This document shows, one piece after another, positions 18,892-28,677 of a stretch of DNA of 64,000 nucleotides (its first letter is position 1; the number at the start of each line of letters is the position of its first letter). Source of the stretch: Sansalvadorimonas sp965243775 (GTDB lineage Bacteria; Pseudomonadota; Gammaproteobacteria; Pseudomonadales; Endozoicomonadaceae); contig CBDEWF010000002.1 in the NCBI GenBank assembly GCA_965243775.1, positions 186,001 to 250,000 on the forward strand, read 5' to 3'. The position numbers were made by a program, and so were the translations under genes. Below the pieces are notes generated by a model. It was not told where the DNA came from. It was given only the letters and a program-made list of their open reading frames with translations, and did not search any database.

Positions 18892-19311
18892 TCAGTGAGA
18901 CTTTACGGCCATAGTCAGACGGGAAACACAAACCAGCTTACCCGATTCATTGGTTATATTGATTTCCCAGATTTGAGTTGATCGACCGAGATGGATGGCG
19001 CAGGCCCGGCCAGTGACCAGACCACTTTTTACTGAACGAACATGGTTGGCATTGATATCCAGCCCGACACAATAGCTGCCTGGTGCACAGGCCATATTAG
19101 CAGCCATACTTCCCAGGGATTCCGCAAGAGCAACGCTGCTTCCCCCATGGAGCAGCCCCATAGGCTGAACAGTGCGGCGATCCACAGGCATGGTGCCGGT
19201 AACACCATCATCATGGATGGCGGTAACTTTCATACCCAGATGTTCACAGAGGGTATTTTTCAATCCCTGGTTCAGAGCCTCGAGAGTAAAATCACGATTC
19301 CAGATACTCAT
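18892..19311 (-). CDS. menI: Hotdog-fold acyl-CoA thioesterase, YdiI/MenI type
   Basis: 139 aa single hotdog domain. The stretch MPVDRRTVQPMGLLHGG followed by ALAESLGSMAA, with the catalytic Glu, and GLDINANHVRSVKSG closely follow E. coli YdiI (MenI). That enzyme hydrolyses 1,4-dihydroxy-2-naphthoyl-CoA in menaquinone synthesis and also other aryl- and acyl-CoAs. No men genes are in the window, so the physiological substrate here is uncertain and the name reflects family resemblance. Confidence 0.8.
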   Translation of the reverse strand: MSIWNRDFTLEALNQGLKNTLCEHLGMKVTAIHDDGVTGTMPVDRRTVQPMGLLHGGSSVALAESLGSMAANMACAPGSYCVGLDINANHVRSVKSGLVTGRACAIHLGRSTQIWEINITNESGKLVCVSRLTMAVKSH

Positions 19312-19387
19312 TCCTGCCCCTTTTTGCTATTTCAGGATTCCAGTCACAATAGAATTATGAGAACCATGAGATTACCGAACCCGTTAT

Positions 19388-20626
19388 TCAGCCACAACCA
19401 GCACTGTGATTCTTTACACCCAGAAGCAGTACAATGGAAATCACCATGCCAGCCGGAATCAGCAGCAGAACCTGACGATAGCTATCCAGGCAGAGTTCCG
19501 GATAAAAGCCCAGCAACCAGCCAATAAGAGGTTGATAAACAAGGGCTCCTACCATAACGCTGACGGTATTGGTTAAAGCCATTCCAGTGGCAAGGGCCTG
19601 CCCCTTCAGCCAGCGTTTCACCATCATAAATGGTAACATATAGGAGGAAGAAGACAGCCCGAGACAGAACATAATCAAGTAGTAGACAATGGTCGGAAGC
19701 TGATCATACAGTACCATCATAAACAGCAGGCTGGTCACAATGCTGCAGACCAACATAATTCCAAGGCTCTCCCCGCGAACATCTGAAATCCAGCCAAGAA
19801 ATGGTGCACCAACAGCCGCTCCCAGGAAAATCATGCCCGCCATATCACTGGCGTTATGACGGCAAGCCCCATGAGTTTCAAGAAACGGGATAGCCCAGAG
19901 TGCAGCAAAAGCATTCAGTACCGCAAACATCAGGCCACTGTATAACCCGACCAGCCAGACATTGCTATTGTTCAGCCCATTCTTCCAGCTGCTCGTATCA
20001 TCCGAGCTATCGCTGTCCTGATGCAGCTTTCCGGGCAAAGCCAGGGACAACAGTGACAGAGCTAAAACACCATAACCAAACCACTCCAGCACACACTGCC
20101 AGCCACAGCTTCTTATACCTGAAGGAATGAGGAAGTCACCCACACCAGCACCCACCATTCCGAACAGCTCCGTAGTAGCCGCAAACAGGCCGAAGTAACG
20201 GGCAGGCATAACAGCGCCAACAGTACTGAGGAAACAGACAATCCCCGGCGCTGCTCCCACCCCCATCAGGCAGCGACCAACCATCGCCATAAACACCGAG
20301 TCTGCAATGGATTCGGCAAAACAGCCAGTCGACATCACCAGGGCAGCTATAGCCAGCAAATTGCGAACCCCCAGCCGGGGAAGCACCCAGCCAGCAGGAA
20401 TCTGCAAAATGACATACGGATAAAAAAACAGGGAAGCCAGCATACCAACCCCGGTTTCAGTCAAACCAAGATCTGCTTTCAATTCCGGCACCATCAAGCT
20501 GACAAGCCCCTGCAGTACAAACTGGGAAGCGACAAAGGCACCAACAACCAGATAGGCAAGACCAGACCGAAGCAATAACAGATCACGGGTTCGAAGCCGG
20601 AGGGAGAAACCAGTCAGGGCAAACAT
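19388..20626 (-). CDS. MFS transporter (second of a tandem pair)
   Basis: 412 aa with about 12 hydrophobic segments and a loop motif like MFS motif A between helices 2 and 3 (PAGWVLPRLGVRN), though its usual Asp is absent. Inner-membrane secondary transporter; substrate unknown. Its start overlaps the end of the upstream MFS gene by 13 bp, so the two are probably translationally coupled. Both share the layout LFFYPYVILQIPAGW / LLYTYLLLQMPAGW, which suggests gene duplication. Confidence 0.88.
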   Translation of the reverse strand: MFALTGFSLRLRTRDLLLLRSGLAYLVVGAFVASQFVLQGLVSLMVPELKADLGLTETGVGMLASLFFYPYVILQIPAGWVLPRLGVRNLLAIAALVMSTGCFAESIADSVFMAMVGRCLMGVGAAPGIVCFLSTVGAVMPARYFGLFAATTELFGMVGAGVGDFLIPSGIRSCGWQCVLEWFGYGVLALSLLSLALPGKLHQDSDSSDDTSSWKNGLNNSNVWLVGLYSGLMFAVLNAFAALWAIPFLETHGACRHNASDMAGMIFLGAAVGAPFLGWISDVRGESLGIMLVCSIVTSLLFMMVLYDQLPTIVYYLIMFCLGLSSSSYMLPFMMVKRWLKGQALATGMALTNTVSVMVGALVYQPLIGWLLGFYPELCLDSYRQVLLLIPAGMVISIVLLLGVKNHSAGCG

Positions 20627-21858
20627 TCCCTAGCCTCCCTTAATAACAGCGAGCATAATAAGGCAAGAACGGCCAGGATTATCAAAGGTAGAAAAGCAAC
20701 CTGGAAATCCACCAGCGTCAAGGGTGACAGCACTGCACGGCTATCCAGAATACGCCCAACCAGCGGCTGAAGAACCTGGCTGGATAACAGCATACTGGAA
20801 TTGATAAAAGCCATAACCGTTGCAAGACAGGACACAGACAGCGAGTTTTTGGACGCCACAAATGCCAAACCATAACAGCCGAGAGTCAAGCCAAGCACAA
20901 ATAGCAGAACAGTCATCAGCAGCAGTGATAGTGGCAGATAGAGCATCACCAGTAACAGCAGCAGAGCGGTTAAAGCTCCGGTAACCATGCAATTACGGTA
21001 AGAGCCCCACAGAGATACCAGCCAGCCGCTGATAACTGTACCCACAGCAACTCCGGCGAAAAACAAAGCCACTCCTTTGGCTGCATAGTCATGGCAGTCA
21101 GGATATAGACACTGTAAATAATGTACTCCCCACATCATGCCAAAAGCACTGATCAGCCCAAACTGAGACAATCCGAACAAGGCACTGAGCCAGATGTCCC
21201 GAGACCCCAGCGCTGAGTAAAAACTGCTTGTCTGTCCTCCCTGCTCCAACGTTGGCTGATCTTTAACAGCAGGCTTATCTAAAGGGTTATCACGGACCAG
21301 AGAGATAACCAGAAACAGCAGAACAAGCCCCACCAAGGAGTAGAGCTCCATGGCTCCCCGCCAGCCTGAAAATTCCACAACCTGAGGAGTCACTATGCCA
21401 CTGACAGTACCTCCAAACATGGAAGCCATCTCTATAATACCTACCCCGACAGCAAACCATCGCTTGGGGAACCAGGCTGACATTAAACAGAGAGATCCAA
21501 CCACAGCAGTAGAACTGCCAACACCTAACAGCAGTCGGCCCAGCAGTGCTGTTTCCAGGCTGGATGCATGGGAGAAAACCAACTGCCCAAGCACCAGTAC
21601 AGACACGCCACTGGTAAAGCTGAACCTGACCCCACAGCGGTCAACCAGCCAGCCAGCCGGCATCTGCAGCAGCAGGTAGGTATAAAGCAGGGAACTGGAA
21701 AGAACACCTATCTGGGTCAGGGTCAGAGAAAGGTCTGCCATCAGCGGGGCAAACATAAAGGCCGGGGAAGTCTGCAAAAAAAACTGGTACAGGCAGAACA
21801 TCGCTCCAATCAGAACGGCCAGACACCCACGCAAGCTGATTTTTTCCCGGTCATTCAT
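20614..21858 (-). CDS. MFS transporter (first of a tandem pair)
   Basis: About 414 aa from the ATG at 21858, which has GGGAG at good distance; an ATG at 21885 is in frame but lacks one. Twelve predicted membrane helices and the loop PAGWLVDRCGVR between helices 2 and 3. It resembles the downstream MFS protein over its length. Cys-rich external loop (HYLQCLYPDCHDYAAKG) matches a similar loop in the partner (ETHGACRHNASDMAG). Substrate cannot be predicted. Confidence 0.88.
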   Translation of the reverse strand: MNDREKISLRGCLAVLIGAMFCLYQFFLQTSPAFMFAPLMADLSLTLTQIGVLSSSLLYTYLLLQMPAGWLVDRCGVRFSFTSGVSVLVLGQLVFSHASSLETALLGRLLLGVGSSTAVVGSLCLMSAWFPKRWFAVGVGIIEMASMFGGTVSGIVTPQVVEFSGWRGAMELYSLVGLVLLFLVISLVRDNPLDKPAVKDQPTLEQGGQTSSFYSALGSRDIWLSALFGLSQFGLISAFGMMWGVHYLQCLYPDCHDYAAKGVALFFAGVAVGTVISGWLVSLWGSYRNCMVTGALTALLLLLVMLYLPLSLLLMTVLLFVLGLTLGCYGLAFVASKNSLSVSCLATVMAFINSSMLLSSQVLQPLVGRILDSRAVLSPLTLVDFQVAFLPLIILAVLALLCSLLLREARECLP

Positions 21859-22111
21859 AGCCCGTCTCCCATCTTTATTTGCCATACCGGCACTTCACCA
21901 GAAGCGCCACTTAAACAGGGCACCCATACAAAACCCCCGGAAAGAACGGTCAGTTCTCAACCGGAGACAGGAATGTCAGGGAAAAGGGCTTGAAGTATAG
22001 AGAGCGATCCCTGCCCCTGCTGACAACCGCGAAGAAAATTTCTAATCTTCGAGCACCACGTATAAGACAGTGGTCATCGGGAAAGGTTCACAGAGGTTAG
22101 ACCAAAGTTAT

Positions 22112-22558
22112 TTATGGGGTAAAAACCCTTTTCAGAATGGCAAAATCTGCGGCCGGAAACTCCATTTCCAGCTCAGCCACCATGGCCGTACTGAAAGATA
22201 ATCCATAATTCACCCGCCCTTCGGTTAACAGCCCGGTCAGCCGTGACACCAGAGGCATATGAGCAACCAGCAGCCAGTTGCCACTGTCTGGCAAGGACTC
22301 TATAGCCTCAGCGGGAGAAGCATCCGGGGTAATATTGTCTGAGATAATAATTTCAGGCCCAGCAACAGTCTGCCTGACAATGTCAGCCGTCTGCCTTGCC
22401 CGCAAATAAGGGCTGGCGAGAATACCTGTCAGGGGAACACCCTGCAACTGCATGGCTGCACTTTGTACCTGCTGCTGCCCAAACTCAGTCAGGGCACGTT
22501 CAGCATCTGAAGAAGCCCAGCTTTCTGCCTGGCCATGGCGCATGATATATAACTTCAT
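22112..22558 (-). CDS. sixA: Phosphohistidine phosphatase SixA
   Basis: 148 aa from ATG 22558. Histidine phosphatase fold with catalytic MRHGQAE at the N-terminus, the basic pocket SPYLRARQTADI and the second catalytic His in LLVAHMPLVSRL. SixA removes phosphate from phosphohistidine proteins such as NPr of the nitrogen phosphotransferase system. It ends a leftward gpsA-DUF4389-sixA group, an order I also associate with Pseudomonas. Confidence 0.92.
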   Translation of the reverse strand: MKLYIMRHGQAESWASSDAERALTEFGQQQVQSAAMQLQGVPLTGILASPYLRARQTADIVRQTVAGPEIIISDNITPDASPAEAIESLPDSGNWLLVAHMPLVSRLTGLLTEGRVNYGLSFSTAMVAELEMEFPAADFAILKRVFTP

Positions 22559-22598
22559 TGAGGTCACATCCTTATTACAACTTCAGGAGCATGTCGGA

Positions 22599-22895
22599 CT
22601 ACTCATCTCCCTCAGCGGGCCAGTCTGAGAAAGGGTAAGGTTTCTGCTCACTGTTAAAGGTCAGGAACTGGGCTATCTGGAAAAGATAGCGATTCAAGCT
22701 CCGGGTGAAATCCAGGAGATTGGTATTAGTCCTGCCAGAAACAAGCGTCAGTATCGCCTGCACCACAGCCACCAGAAGAATCAGGGCAACCGCCACATGC
22801 CCGGCCAGCCAGAACAGAATCATGTAGAGAATACGGATCCAGACAGACTCCGACATCAGATTTTTTTTAACATCCTTGGTATCAATATTGTCCAT
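22599..22895 (-). CDS. DUF4389 small membrane protein
   Basis: 98 aa from the ATG at 22895, which has GGGGGAG upstream. Two hydrophobic helices (ILYMILFWLAGHVAVALILLVA and a following short segment) and the conserved tail LNRYLFQIAQFLTFNSEQKPYPFSDWP typical of DUF4389. Inner membrane; function unknown. Located between gpsA and sixA in the same direction. Confidence 0.88.
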   Translation of the reverse strand: MDNIDTKDVKKNLMSESVWIRILYMILFWLAGHVAVALILLVAVVQAILTLVSGRTNTNLLDFTRSLNRYLFQIAQFLTFNSEQKPYPFSDWPAEGDE

Positions 22896-22960
22896 TTCTC
22901 TCCCCCAACTGGTATCGGGACGAACCGGGAAGCACGGATAGCGCACCTCCCAATAAGATA

Positions 22961-24001
22961 TTAATTTGAAGGTGACCGTACAGAAAACTCCACATCGGTT
23001 TTCTGCTCCCGCATCATCATGGTGCTGGTGACTTTTCGTATATCCTGCCCTTCCATAATGATGGCATGCAGGCCATCCACTATCGGCATGTATACACCTT
23101 TTTCCCGGGCCTTATCACGCACCAGAGACAAGGTATTAACGCCTTCTGCCACCTGGCCAAGCTCCTGCTGGGCCTGCTCCAGTGTTTTACCTTCTCCCAG
23201 GGCATAACCAACCTGGAAGTTACGGCTAAGCCTGGACTCGCAGGTTACGATCAGATCCCCAACTCCAGCCAAGCCGAGGAAAGTCATCGGATTGGCCCCC
23301 ATAGTGACTGCAAACCGGCTCATTTCCGCCAGACCGCGGGTTATCAGCATACTGCGGGTGTTCTCGCCCATACCCAGAGAAGTCGCCAGCCCTGCCACGA
23401 TGGCATAGATGTTTTTCAAAGCCCCACCCAGTTCAACTCCGTAACGGTCATGGTTGGAGTAGACCCGGAAATAATCACAGTGAAGAATGGACTGAACATG
23501 CTGACACAGCTCATCATCTTCACTGGCTATCACCGTGGCCGTTATACACTTGGCCATAATTTCCTTGGCCAGGTTTGGGCCACTGAGGACACCAATCCGT
23601 GCCCCGGGAACTTCCTCATGAAGGATATTGGTCATCAGGTCAAAGGTGCCGGCCTCAACACCTTTCGTGGTACTGATAACCATGCGCCCTTCGACCTTGC
23701 CTTTAAGCCGTTTGATAACGCTGCGAAACGATTTACTGGGAATCGCAACAATAATCAGGTCAGCACCTTCAACGGCCTGGTCAAAATCACTGGTGGCATG
23801 AATACGTTCACTGACACTGTACTCCGGCAGGTAGCGCTGATTGATATGGGTACGATTCATCGCATCTGCCTGCTCTGTGGAGCGCATCCATTGGCGAACA
23901 GTATGCCCCTTGGTGGCAGCAATATCAGCCAGGGCCGTGCCAAAGCTGCCACCACCCAGTACCGCGATGGTACAGTTTTCCGGAGAAAAAGAACTCTTCA
24001 T
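22961..24001 (-). CDS. gpsA: Glycerol-3-phosphate dehydrogenase GpsA
   Basis: 346 aa. Makes sn-glycerol-3-phosphate from dihydroxyacetone phosphate with NAD(P)H, the entry to phospholipid synthesis. N-terminal Rossmann motif LGGGSFGTALADI (about 15-27), IVAIPSKSFR, STTKGVE, SGPNLAKEI, catalytic lysine region GALKNIYAIVAG and FLGLAGVGDLIVTC are all in place. Divergent from fabA, so two lipid-synthesis units share one control region. Confidence 0.97.
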   Translation of the reverse strand: MKSSFSPENCTIAVLGGGSFGTALADIAATKGHTVRQWMRSTEQADAMNRTHINQRYLPEYSVSERIHATSDFDQAVEGADLIIVAIPSKSFRSVIKRLKGKVEGRMVISTTKGVEAGTFDLMTNILHEEVPGARIGVLSGPNLAKEIMAKCITATVIASEDDELCQHVQSILHCDYFRVYSNHDRYGVELGGALKNIYAIVAGLATSLGMGENTRSMLITRGLAEMSRFAVTMGANPMTFLGLAGVGDLIVTCESRLSRNFQVGYALGEGKTLEQAQQELGQVAEGVNTLSLVRDKAREKGVYMPIVDGLHAIIMEGQDIRKVTSTMMMREQKTDVEFSVRSPSN

Positions 24002-24393
24002 TCCATTCAGTCACATTTCTAAAACAATGCCTATCATACTATACCCTGATGAGTGTTGAATCAGGGTTGAGAAGAGTGTGACCAGACAACGCAGAGACAG
24101 ACAGGCTAACTCCAGAAATGGTAGGAGCTACAAGAACAGCTACAAGAATGATGCTTTACAACATCGTTTTGTCGCGCCATGTTGCCGAACTGTAGTTATT
24201 TTGTTAAAAAATGGCGGTTCCACATTAATTCATTCCCAGCCGGATGGTATAGTCGCCGCTGACCTGAGCACTCAGAGGTACTCAACGGACGTAGCCTGCC
24301 TGATTCAGGATTGATGACTGGCCTATGATTAATGCCCCCTATAAATGGATTATCTTCCCGCCCAGTCTTCCAGGCACGACCTGACCGGAATAT
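24002..24393. other. Divergent gpsA/fabA control region
   Basis: 392 bp without a convincing gene. It must hold the promoters of gpsA (leftward) and fabA (rightward). A TATAGT hexamer near 24247 is a possible -10 element. I could not find a clear FabR- or FadR-like palindrome by eye. Confidence 0.5.
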
Positions 24394-24909
24394 ATGATGA
24401 ATAAACACAGCTATAGCCGAGATGAATTGCTGGCATGCGGCAAGGGCGAAATATTCGGCCCCGGCAATGCCCGTCTCCCACTTCCCAACATGCTGATGAT
24501 GGATCGCATCACCAAGATCACATCAGAAGGCGGTGCCTATGGTAAGGGCGAAATTATCGCCGAACTGGATATCAATCCTGACCTGTGGTTCTTCGGATGC
24601 CACTTCGAGGGTGATCCAGTCATGCCTGGCTGTCTCGGTCTCGATGCTATGTGGCAGCTGGTCGGATTCTATCTCGGCTGGCTGGGTAACCCGGGACGCG
24701 GACGCGCTCTGGGCAGTGGTGAAGTGAAGTTCACCGGACAGATTCTTCCCACCAGCAAGAAGGTTACTTACCGCCTGGATCTCAAGCGGGTGATCACCCG
24801 TAAGCTGGTGATGGGTATTGCTGACGGCAGCGTCTCTGTTGACGACCGGGAAATTTACACTGCGAAAGATCTCCGTGTAGGTCTTTTCACGCGCACAGAT
24901 AACTTCTGA
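24394..24909 (+). CDS. fabA: 3-hydroxydecanoyl-ACP dehydratase/isomerase FabA
   Basis: 171 aa, the standard FabA length. Introduces the cis double bond of anaerobic unsaturated fatty acid synthesis. The active-site His lies in FFGCHFEGDPVMPGC (about residue 70) and the Asp in LGLDAMWQL (about 85). PNMLMMDRI and GEVKFTGQ are further FabA hallmarks. It is followed 17 bp later by fabB. Confidence 0.98.
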   Translation: MMNKHSYSRDELLACGKGEIFGPGNARLPLPNMLMMDRITKITSEGGAYGKGEIIAELDINPDLWFFGCHFEGDPVMPGCLGLDAMWQLVGFYLGWLGNPGRGRALGSGEVKFTGQILPTSKKVTYRLDLKRVITRKLVMGIADGSVSVDDREIYTAKDLRVGLFTRTDNF

Positions 24910-24926
24910 TACAGGTTCACCAAGAT

Positions 24927-26144
24927 ATGAAACGCGTTGTTGTTACTGGCCTCGGCATTGCCTCCTGTCTGGGCAATAATGCTGAATCCGTAACGGACTC
25001 CCTGCGGGAAGGTCGTTCCGGTATTCGCTTTAACGAATCCTATGCAGAAAAAGGTTTCCGCAGCCAGGTGTCCGGTACTGTCGATATCGATTTCTCCGAG
25101 CACATTGACCGTAAAACCATGCGCTTTATGGGCGATGCTGCTGCGTACACCTTTATTGCCATGAAGCAGGCTATTGCCGATGCAGGCCTGACTGAAGAGC
25201 AGGTTTCCAACCCTCGCTCCGGCTTGATTGCTGCTTCCGGTGGCGCTTCTACCGCCAACATCGTAGAGAGCACCGACACTCTGCGCGAAAAAGGCGTGAA
25301 GCGTATTGGCCCTTACCGCGTTACCCGTACCATGGGTAACACTGTATCTGCCTGTCTGGCCACCCCTTTCAAGATCAAAGGTGTGAATTACTCCATCACT
25401 TCCGCCTGTGCCACCAGTGCTCACTGCATTGGTAACGCCATGGAACTGATCCAGCTGGGTAAACAGGACATCGTTTTCGCCGGTGGTGGTGAAGAAGAAC
25501 ACTGGTCCCAGACCGCTATGTTCGACGCTATGGGCGCACTGTCTTCCAAGTACAACGAGACTCCTGAAAAGGCTTCCCGTGCTTACGATGCTAACCGTGA
25601 CGGTTTCGTAATCGCCGGTGGTGGCGGTGTCCTGGTTCTGGAAGAACTGGAACACGCTCTGGCCCGTGGTGCCAAGATTTACGCAGAGATCACCGGCTAC
25701 GGTGCAACTTCTGACGGTTACGATATGGTGGCTCCTTCCGGTGAAGGTGCAATACGCTGCATGCAGCAAGCCATGTCCACCATCAAGGGTCCTATCGACT
25801 ACATCAACACCCACGGAACCAGTACTCCGGTTGGTGATGTTGCCGAACTGGGCGCTATCCGTGAAACCTTCGGTGACGACTGTCCACTGATCGGCTCCAC
25901 CAAGTCCCTGAGTGGTCACTCTCTGGGTGCGGCTGGCGTTCATGAAGCGATCTACAGCCTGCTGATGATGCAGAACAACTTCATTACTGCTTCTGCAAAC
26001 ATCGAGACTCTGGACGAGAAGGCCGAAGGTCTGCCAATCGTTGTTGGTGAAAACAAAGAGATGAAGCTGAACCGGGTTATGTCCAACAGCTTCGGCTTTG
26101 GTGGCACCAATGCCTGCCTGGTTTTTGATCGCTACGAAGCCTGA
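24927..26144 (+). CDS. fabB: 3-oxoacyl-ACP synthase I FabB
   Basis: 405 aa. Elongates the cis-3-decenoyl-ACP made by FabA. Catalytic triad visible: Cys in TSACATSAHCIGNA (about 163), His in NTHGTSTPVGD (about 298) and His in SLSGHSLGAAG (about 333). The fabA-fabB operon is typical of Pseudomonadales and Oceanospirillales. Codon use here is strongly biased, as in highly expressed genes. Confidence 0.98.
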   Translation: MKRVVVTGLGIASCLGNNAESVTDSLREGRSGIRFNESYAEKGFRSQVSGTVDIDFSEHIDRKTMRFMGDAAAYTFIAMKQAIADAGLTEEQVSNPRSGLIAASGGASTANIVESTDTLREKGVKRIGPYRVTRTMGNTVSACLATPFKIKGVNYSITSACATSAHCIGNAMELIQLGKQDIVFAGGGEEEHWSQTAMFDAMGALSSKYNETPEKASRAYDANRDGFVIAGGGGVLVLEELEHALARGAKIYAEITGYGATSDGYDMVAPSGEGAIRCMQQAMSTIKGPIDYINTHGTSTPVGDVAELGAIRETFGDDCPLIGSTKSLSGHSLGAAGVHEAIYSLLMMQNNFITASANIETLDEKAEGLPIVVGENKEMKLNRVMSNSFGFGGTNACLVFDRYEA

Positions 26145-26167
26145 CCCTGCTGAGTGAATCACCCATG

Positions 26168-26198
26168 AAAAAAGGGAAGCACAATGCTTCCCTTTTTT
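26168..26198 (+). terminator. Terminator after fabB
   Basis: A perfect 13-bp stem, AAAAAAGGGAAGC paired with GCTTCCCTTTTTT, around loop ACAAT. The T run makes it a strong rho-independent terminator, and the A run on the other arm would make it work from the right as well. Before the mobile insertion at 26229 it would also have faced the end of the M4 protease gene. Confidence 0.93.
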
Positions 26199-26306
26199 CA
26201 TATCTTATCCCTGAATTTCCCCTTTAACGTAAGCGGTAATTCCTCCCCACATTAATTTCCATCAATTCCCTGTTTATGATCCTGATTTTTCATCAGGAAC
26301 TCCCCA

Positions 26307-26757
26307 ATGTCTTCAGAATCTCTGGAATCTCTCTGGCGCGACCGCCTTCAACAGTGGCAGGAATCCAGCCTGACACAAACAGCATGGTGCCAGCAGAACA
26401 ACCTGAACTTTCACCAGTTGTCTTACTGAAAACGGAAATTCCGTGACCAGTCCTCACGGGGTAAGCTGGTTCCTCTTTCCATGACCCCAGAAACAAGCAG
26501 GCTGACGACAGTGACTGTAACTTTACCTTCAGGTATCCATCTGAAAGTTCAGACTGACAACATCATTGACTTGGTGCCATGTCCGCCGCAAGTTCGATGA
26601 AGCCATCAAAGGCCAGAAGAAGAACAGCAAAACCGGCAAGGCCCACCATATAGGGCTGTCTTATATCCAGAAGCTGTACCGGGTAGAGCGCACCCTCAAG
26701 GAGAAAACAGCCGCAGAGAAGAAAAGCATCTGCTTCCCTGGAATGTTCAGAGCATAG
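26307..26757 (+). pseudogene. IS66 tnpA and tnpC remnants of unit B
   Basis: From ATG 26307 the frame encodes the IS66 TnpA start (MSSESLESLWRDRLQQWQES), but a TGA replaces the TGG of unit C in the motif NLNFHQLSYW. The reading then passes near 26566, without tnpB, into a middle piece of TnpC (WCHVRRKFDEAIKGQKKN and IQKLYRVERTLKE) and jumps again to the last TnpC codons. At least two deletions and one nonsense mutation make all three transposition genes non-functional. Confidence 0.85.
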
Positions 26758-26830
26758 AAATCAACCGGGTTTAAAATGGCTCTGACTGTTCTGCTAACCT
26801 TTAAGGCCGGTTTGGTTCAGGGAAGCTGAC

Positions 26831-28225
26831 TTGTTTTCTGGATTGTTAAAGCCAACATACTTTTGCCTTGTCCTGGTCATTGCCACAGTTCAACCTGCCA
26901 GCTCAGGTACAAACAAGCAGGAGAGCTGCACTCTCGTTTTACCCGCAGGCGAAGGGGAGACAGAGATTCTCTCAACAGGAGCCATACGCACTCACGCCCC
27001 AGCGGCCCACCCACTGGATGATACTTACTGTGTGCCTGTTTCAGGTGAAGGTTTCGAATGTCGGGGCATTGAAAGTGCATCCCGAATAAGGGTGCCACAC
27101 CTGGATGATGACACCCTCAAATTGAGTGCTCCAGGATCAGCTTGCACAGCAACGCCCCGTTCAGGCACCCCGCCACCTGAAACAGATGAGGTGATCATTG
27201 AAAAAGAATCATGGGATCCACTTATGGTGTCTCTCAATCCTGAGCTATTGGCCTGGGAAATTCATTGCCAGAGGGTGGTTAAAAAAGAACCCTCTGTTAC
27301 CTTTTCCGTTGAAAGTTATCCAGGTTGCGACAGTCCTCCCACTCTGGAAGTGGAAATAGTGACGCAAAGTGAACAAGCTGCAGTATTCAGGAAGAAGCGC
27401 AACACCACCTGTGGCTGCGACCGGTCCTTTGATTCGGTGAACCTTCTTACCTCCCACCGCCAGGGCAGCACGGATGCGCGTTGCAAGGGCAAGCAGAATA
27501 CCACCTGTGGCTGCGGCCTGTCCTTTGATTCGGCGAGGCTTCTTAACTCCCACCGCCGGCGCAGCACGGATGCGCGCTGCAAGGGCAAGCACAACACCAC
27601 CTGTGGCTGCGGCCTGTCCTTTGATTCGGTGAACCTTCTTACCTCCCACCGCCAGGGCAGCACGGATGCGCGTTGCAAGGGCAAGCGCAACACCACCTGT
27701 GGCTGCGGCCTGTCCTTTGATTCGGTGAGCCTTCTTACCTCTCACCGCCAGGGCAGCACGGATGCGCGCTGCAAGGGCAAGCGCAACACCACCTGTGGCT
27801 GCGGCCTGTCCTTTGATTCGGCCAGCCTTCTTACCTCTCACCGCCAGGGCAGCACGGATGCGCGCTGCAAGGGCAAGCACAACACCACCTGTGGTGGCTG
27901 CGGCCTGTCCTTTGATTCGGTGAGCCTTCTTAAATCCCACCGCCAGGTCAGCACGGATGCGCGCTGCAAGGGCAAGCGCAACACCACCTGTGGCTGCGGC
28001 CTGTCCTTTGATTCGGTGAGCCTTCTTACCTCCCACCGCCGGGGCAGCACGGATGCGCGTTGCAAGGGCAAGCTGAACACCACCTGTGGCTGCGGCCTGT
28101 CCTTTGATTCGGTGAACCTTCTTAACTCCCACCGCCAGGGTAGCACGGATGCGTGCTGCAAGGGCAAGCGGAACAAAAGAGGGGGGGGAACACAAAAGAC
28201 TGCATCTATTCCTACAAAAAGGTGA
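26831..28225 (+). CDS. Zinc-finger-like tandem repeat protein, copy B (8 modules)
   Basis: 464 aa with the same TTG start, signal-like N-terminus and unique region as copy A, differing at only a handful of N-terminal residues. Eight modules follow residue 189. Module 6 has one extra Gly, giving CGGC, which is the C-x2-C spacing of ordinary zinc fingers. The last module reads DACCKGK where all others have an Arg before the final Cys. With a G8 tract, the protein ends RNKRGGG followed by TQKTASIPTKR. The gene is intact although every transposase gene beside it is broken. Confidence 0.8.
   Translation: MFSGLLKPTYFCLVLVIATVQPASSGTNKQESCTLVLPAGEGETEILSTGAIRTHAPAAHPLDDTYCVPVSGEGFECRGIESASRIRVPHLDDDTLKLSAPGSACTATPRSGTPPPETDEVIIEKESWDPLMVSLNPELLAWEIHCQRVVKKEPSVTFSVESYPGCDSPPTLEVEIVTQSEQAAVFRKKRNTTCGCDRSFDSVNLLTSHRQGSTDARCKGKQNTTCGCGLSFDSARLLNSHRRRSTDARCKGKHNTTCGCGLSFDSVNLLTSHRQGSTDARCKGKRNTTCGCGLSFDSVSLLTSHRQGSTDARCKGKRNTTCGCGLSFDSASLLTSHRQGSTDARCKGKHNTTCGGCGLSFDSVSLLKSHRQVSTDARCKGKRNTTCGCGLSFDSVSLLTSHRRGSTDARCKGKLNTTCGCGLSFDSVNLLNSHRQGSTDACCKGKRNKRGGGTQKTASIPTKR
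27398..28168 (+). repeat. 8 tandem 96-bp units inside the copy B passenger gene
   Basis: Seven units of 96 bp and one of 99 bp (an extra GGT codon in unit 6). Module order differs from copies A and C, so the arrays are not simple truncations of each other. Confidence 0.93.
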
Positions 28226-28480
28226 TCACAATTTCTCTTTTCAGCTATAACAAATATTGATATACGAAGAGTGTCAAATATTTTTGTGGACATAGCGGTG
28301 CTTGGAAGTACCGTCTGATGTTCATATCAGAGTCAACTTAAGCACAATGGTTGCTGGTATAGTCAGCATCTCTGACTTATTGGTTAAATGCTAAGAGTAT
28401 CAACATTCACCAAAAAGGGATTGCATCAGGATTACACCTGATCCAGCAAGACAACCAGATGGGTAGAAATTACCGCTTAC
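28226..28480 (+). other. Conserved right arm of unit B
   Basis: About 255 bp shared with units A (3546-3797) and C (30971-31200), lying between the passenger stop codon and the terminal repeat. It holds a short hairpin (GGTGCTTGGAAGTACC) and ATCAGG-ATTACA-CCTGAT near the end. No open frame of note. Its conservation in all copies fits a role as the transposase recognition end or as a terminator for the passenger gene. Confidence 0.7.
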
Positions 28481-28677
28481 GACCTAAACTCTCACCAGTT
28501 GTCTTACTGGAAAAGAAAGTTTCGTGATCAGCCCAAATCCACAAAGTTGATTCCCTTTCCGTAACTCCCGAACCAGTCAAACTGACGACAGCGGCTGTGG
28601 CATTACCTTCGGGTATCCGCCTGGAAGTTCAGACTGACAACATCACTGACCTGGTTCGGGAGCTGGCTCGCCTATGA
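28481..28677 (+). pseudogene. IS66 tnpA, 3' part (unit C)
   Basis: The joint at 28480/28481 enters tnpA at LNSHQLSYWKRKFRDQPKS and continues to ITDLVRELARL and a TGA overlapping the ATG of tnpB. The start of tnpA and the left terminal repeat are missing. The retained ATGA overlap is the usual tnpA-tnpB coupling of IS66 elements. Confidence 0.85.

Noticed and set aside
23066..24022. 318-codon plus-strand frame opposite gpsA
   Set aside because: It covers gpsA in antisense with no recognisable domain or ribosome site.
24855..26201. 448-codon minus-strand frame opposite fabB
   Set aside because: It overlaps fabB completely and is an effect of the strong codon bias of fabB on the opposite strand.
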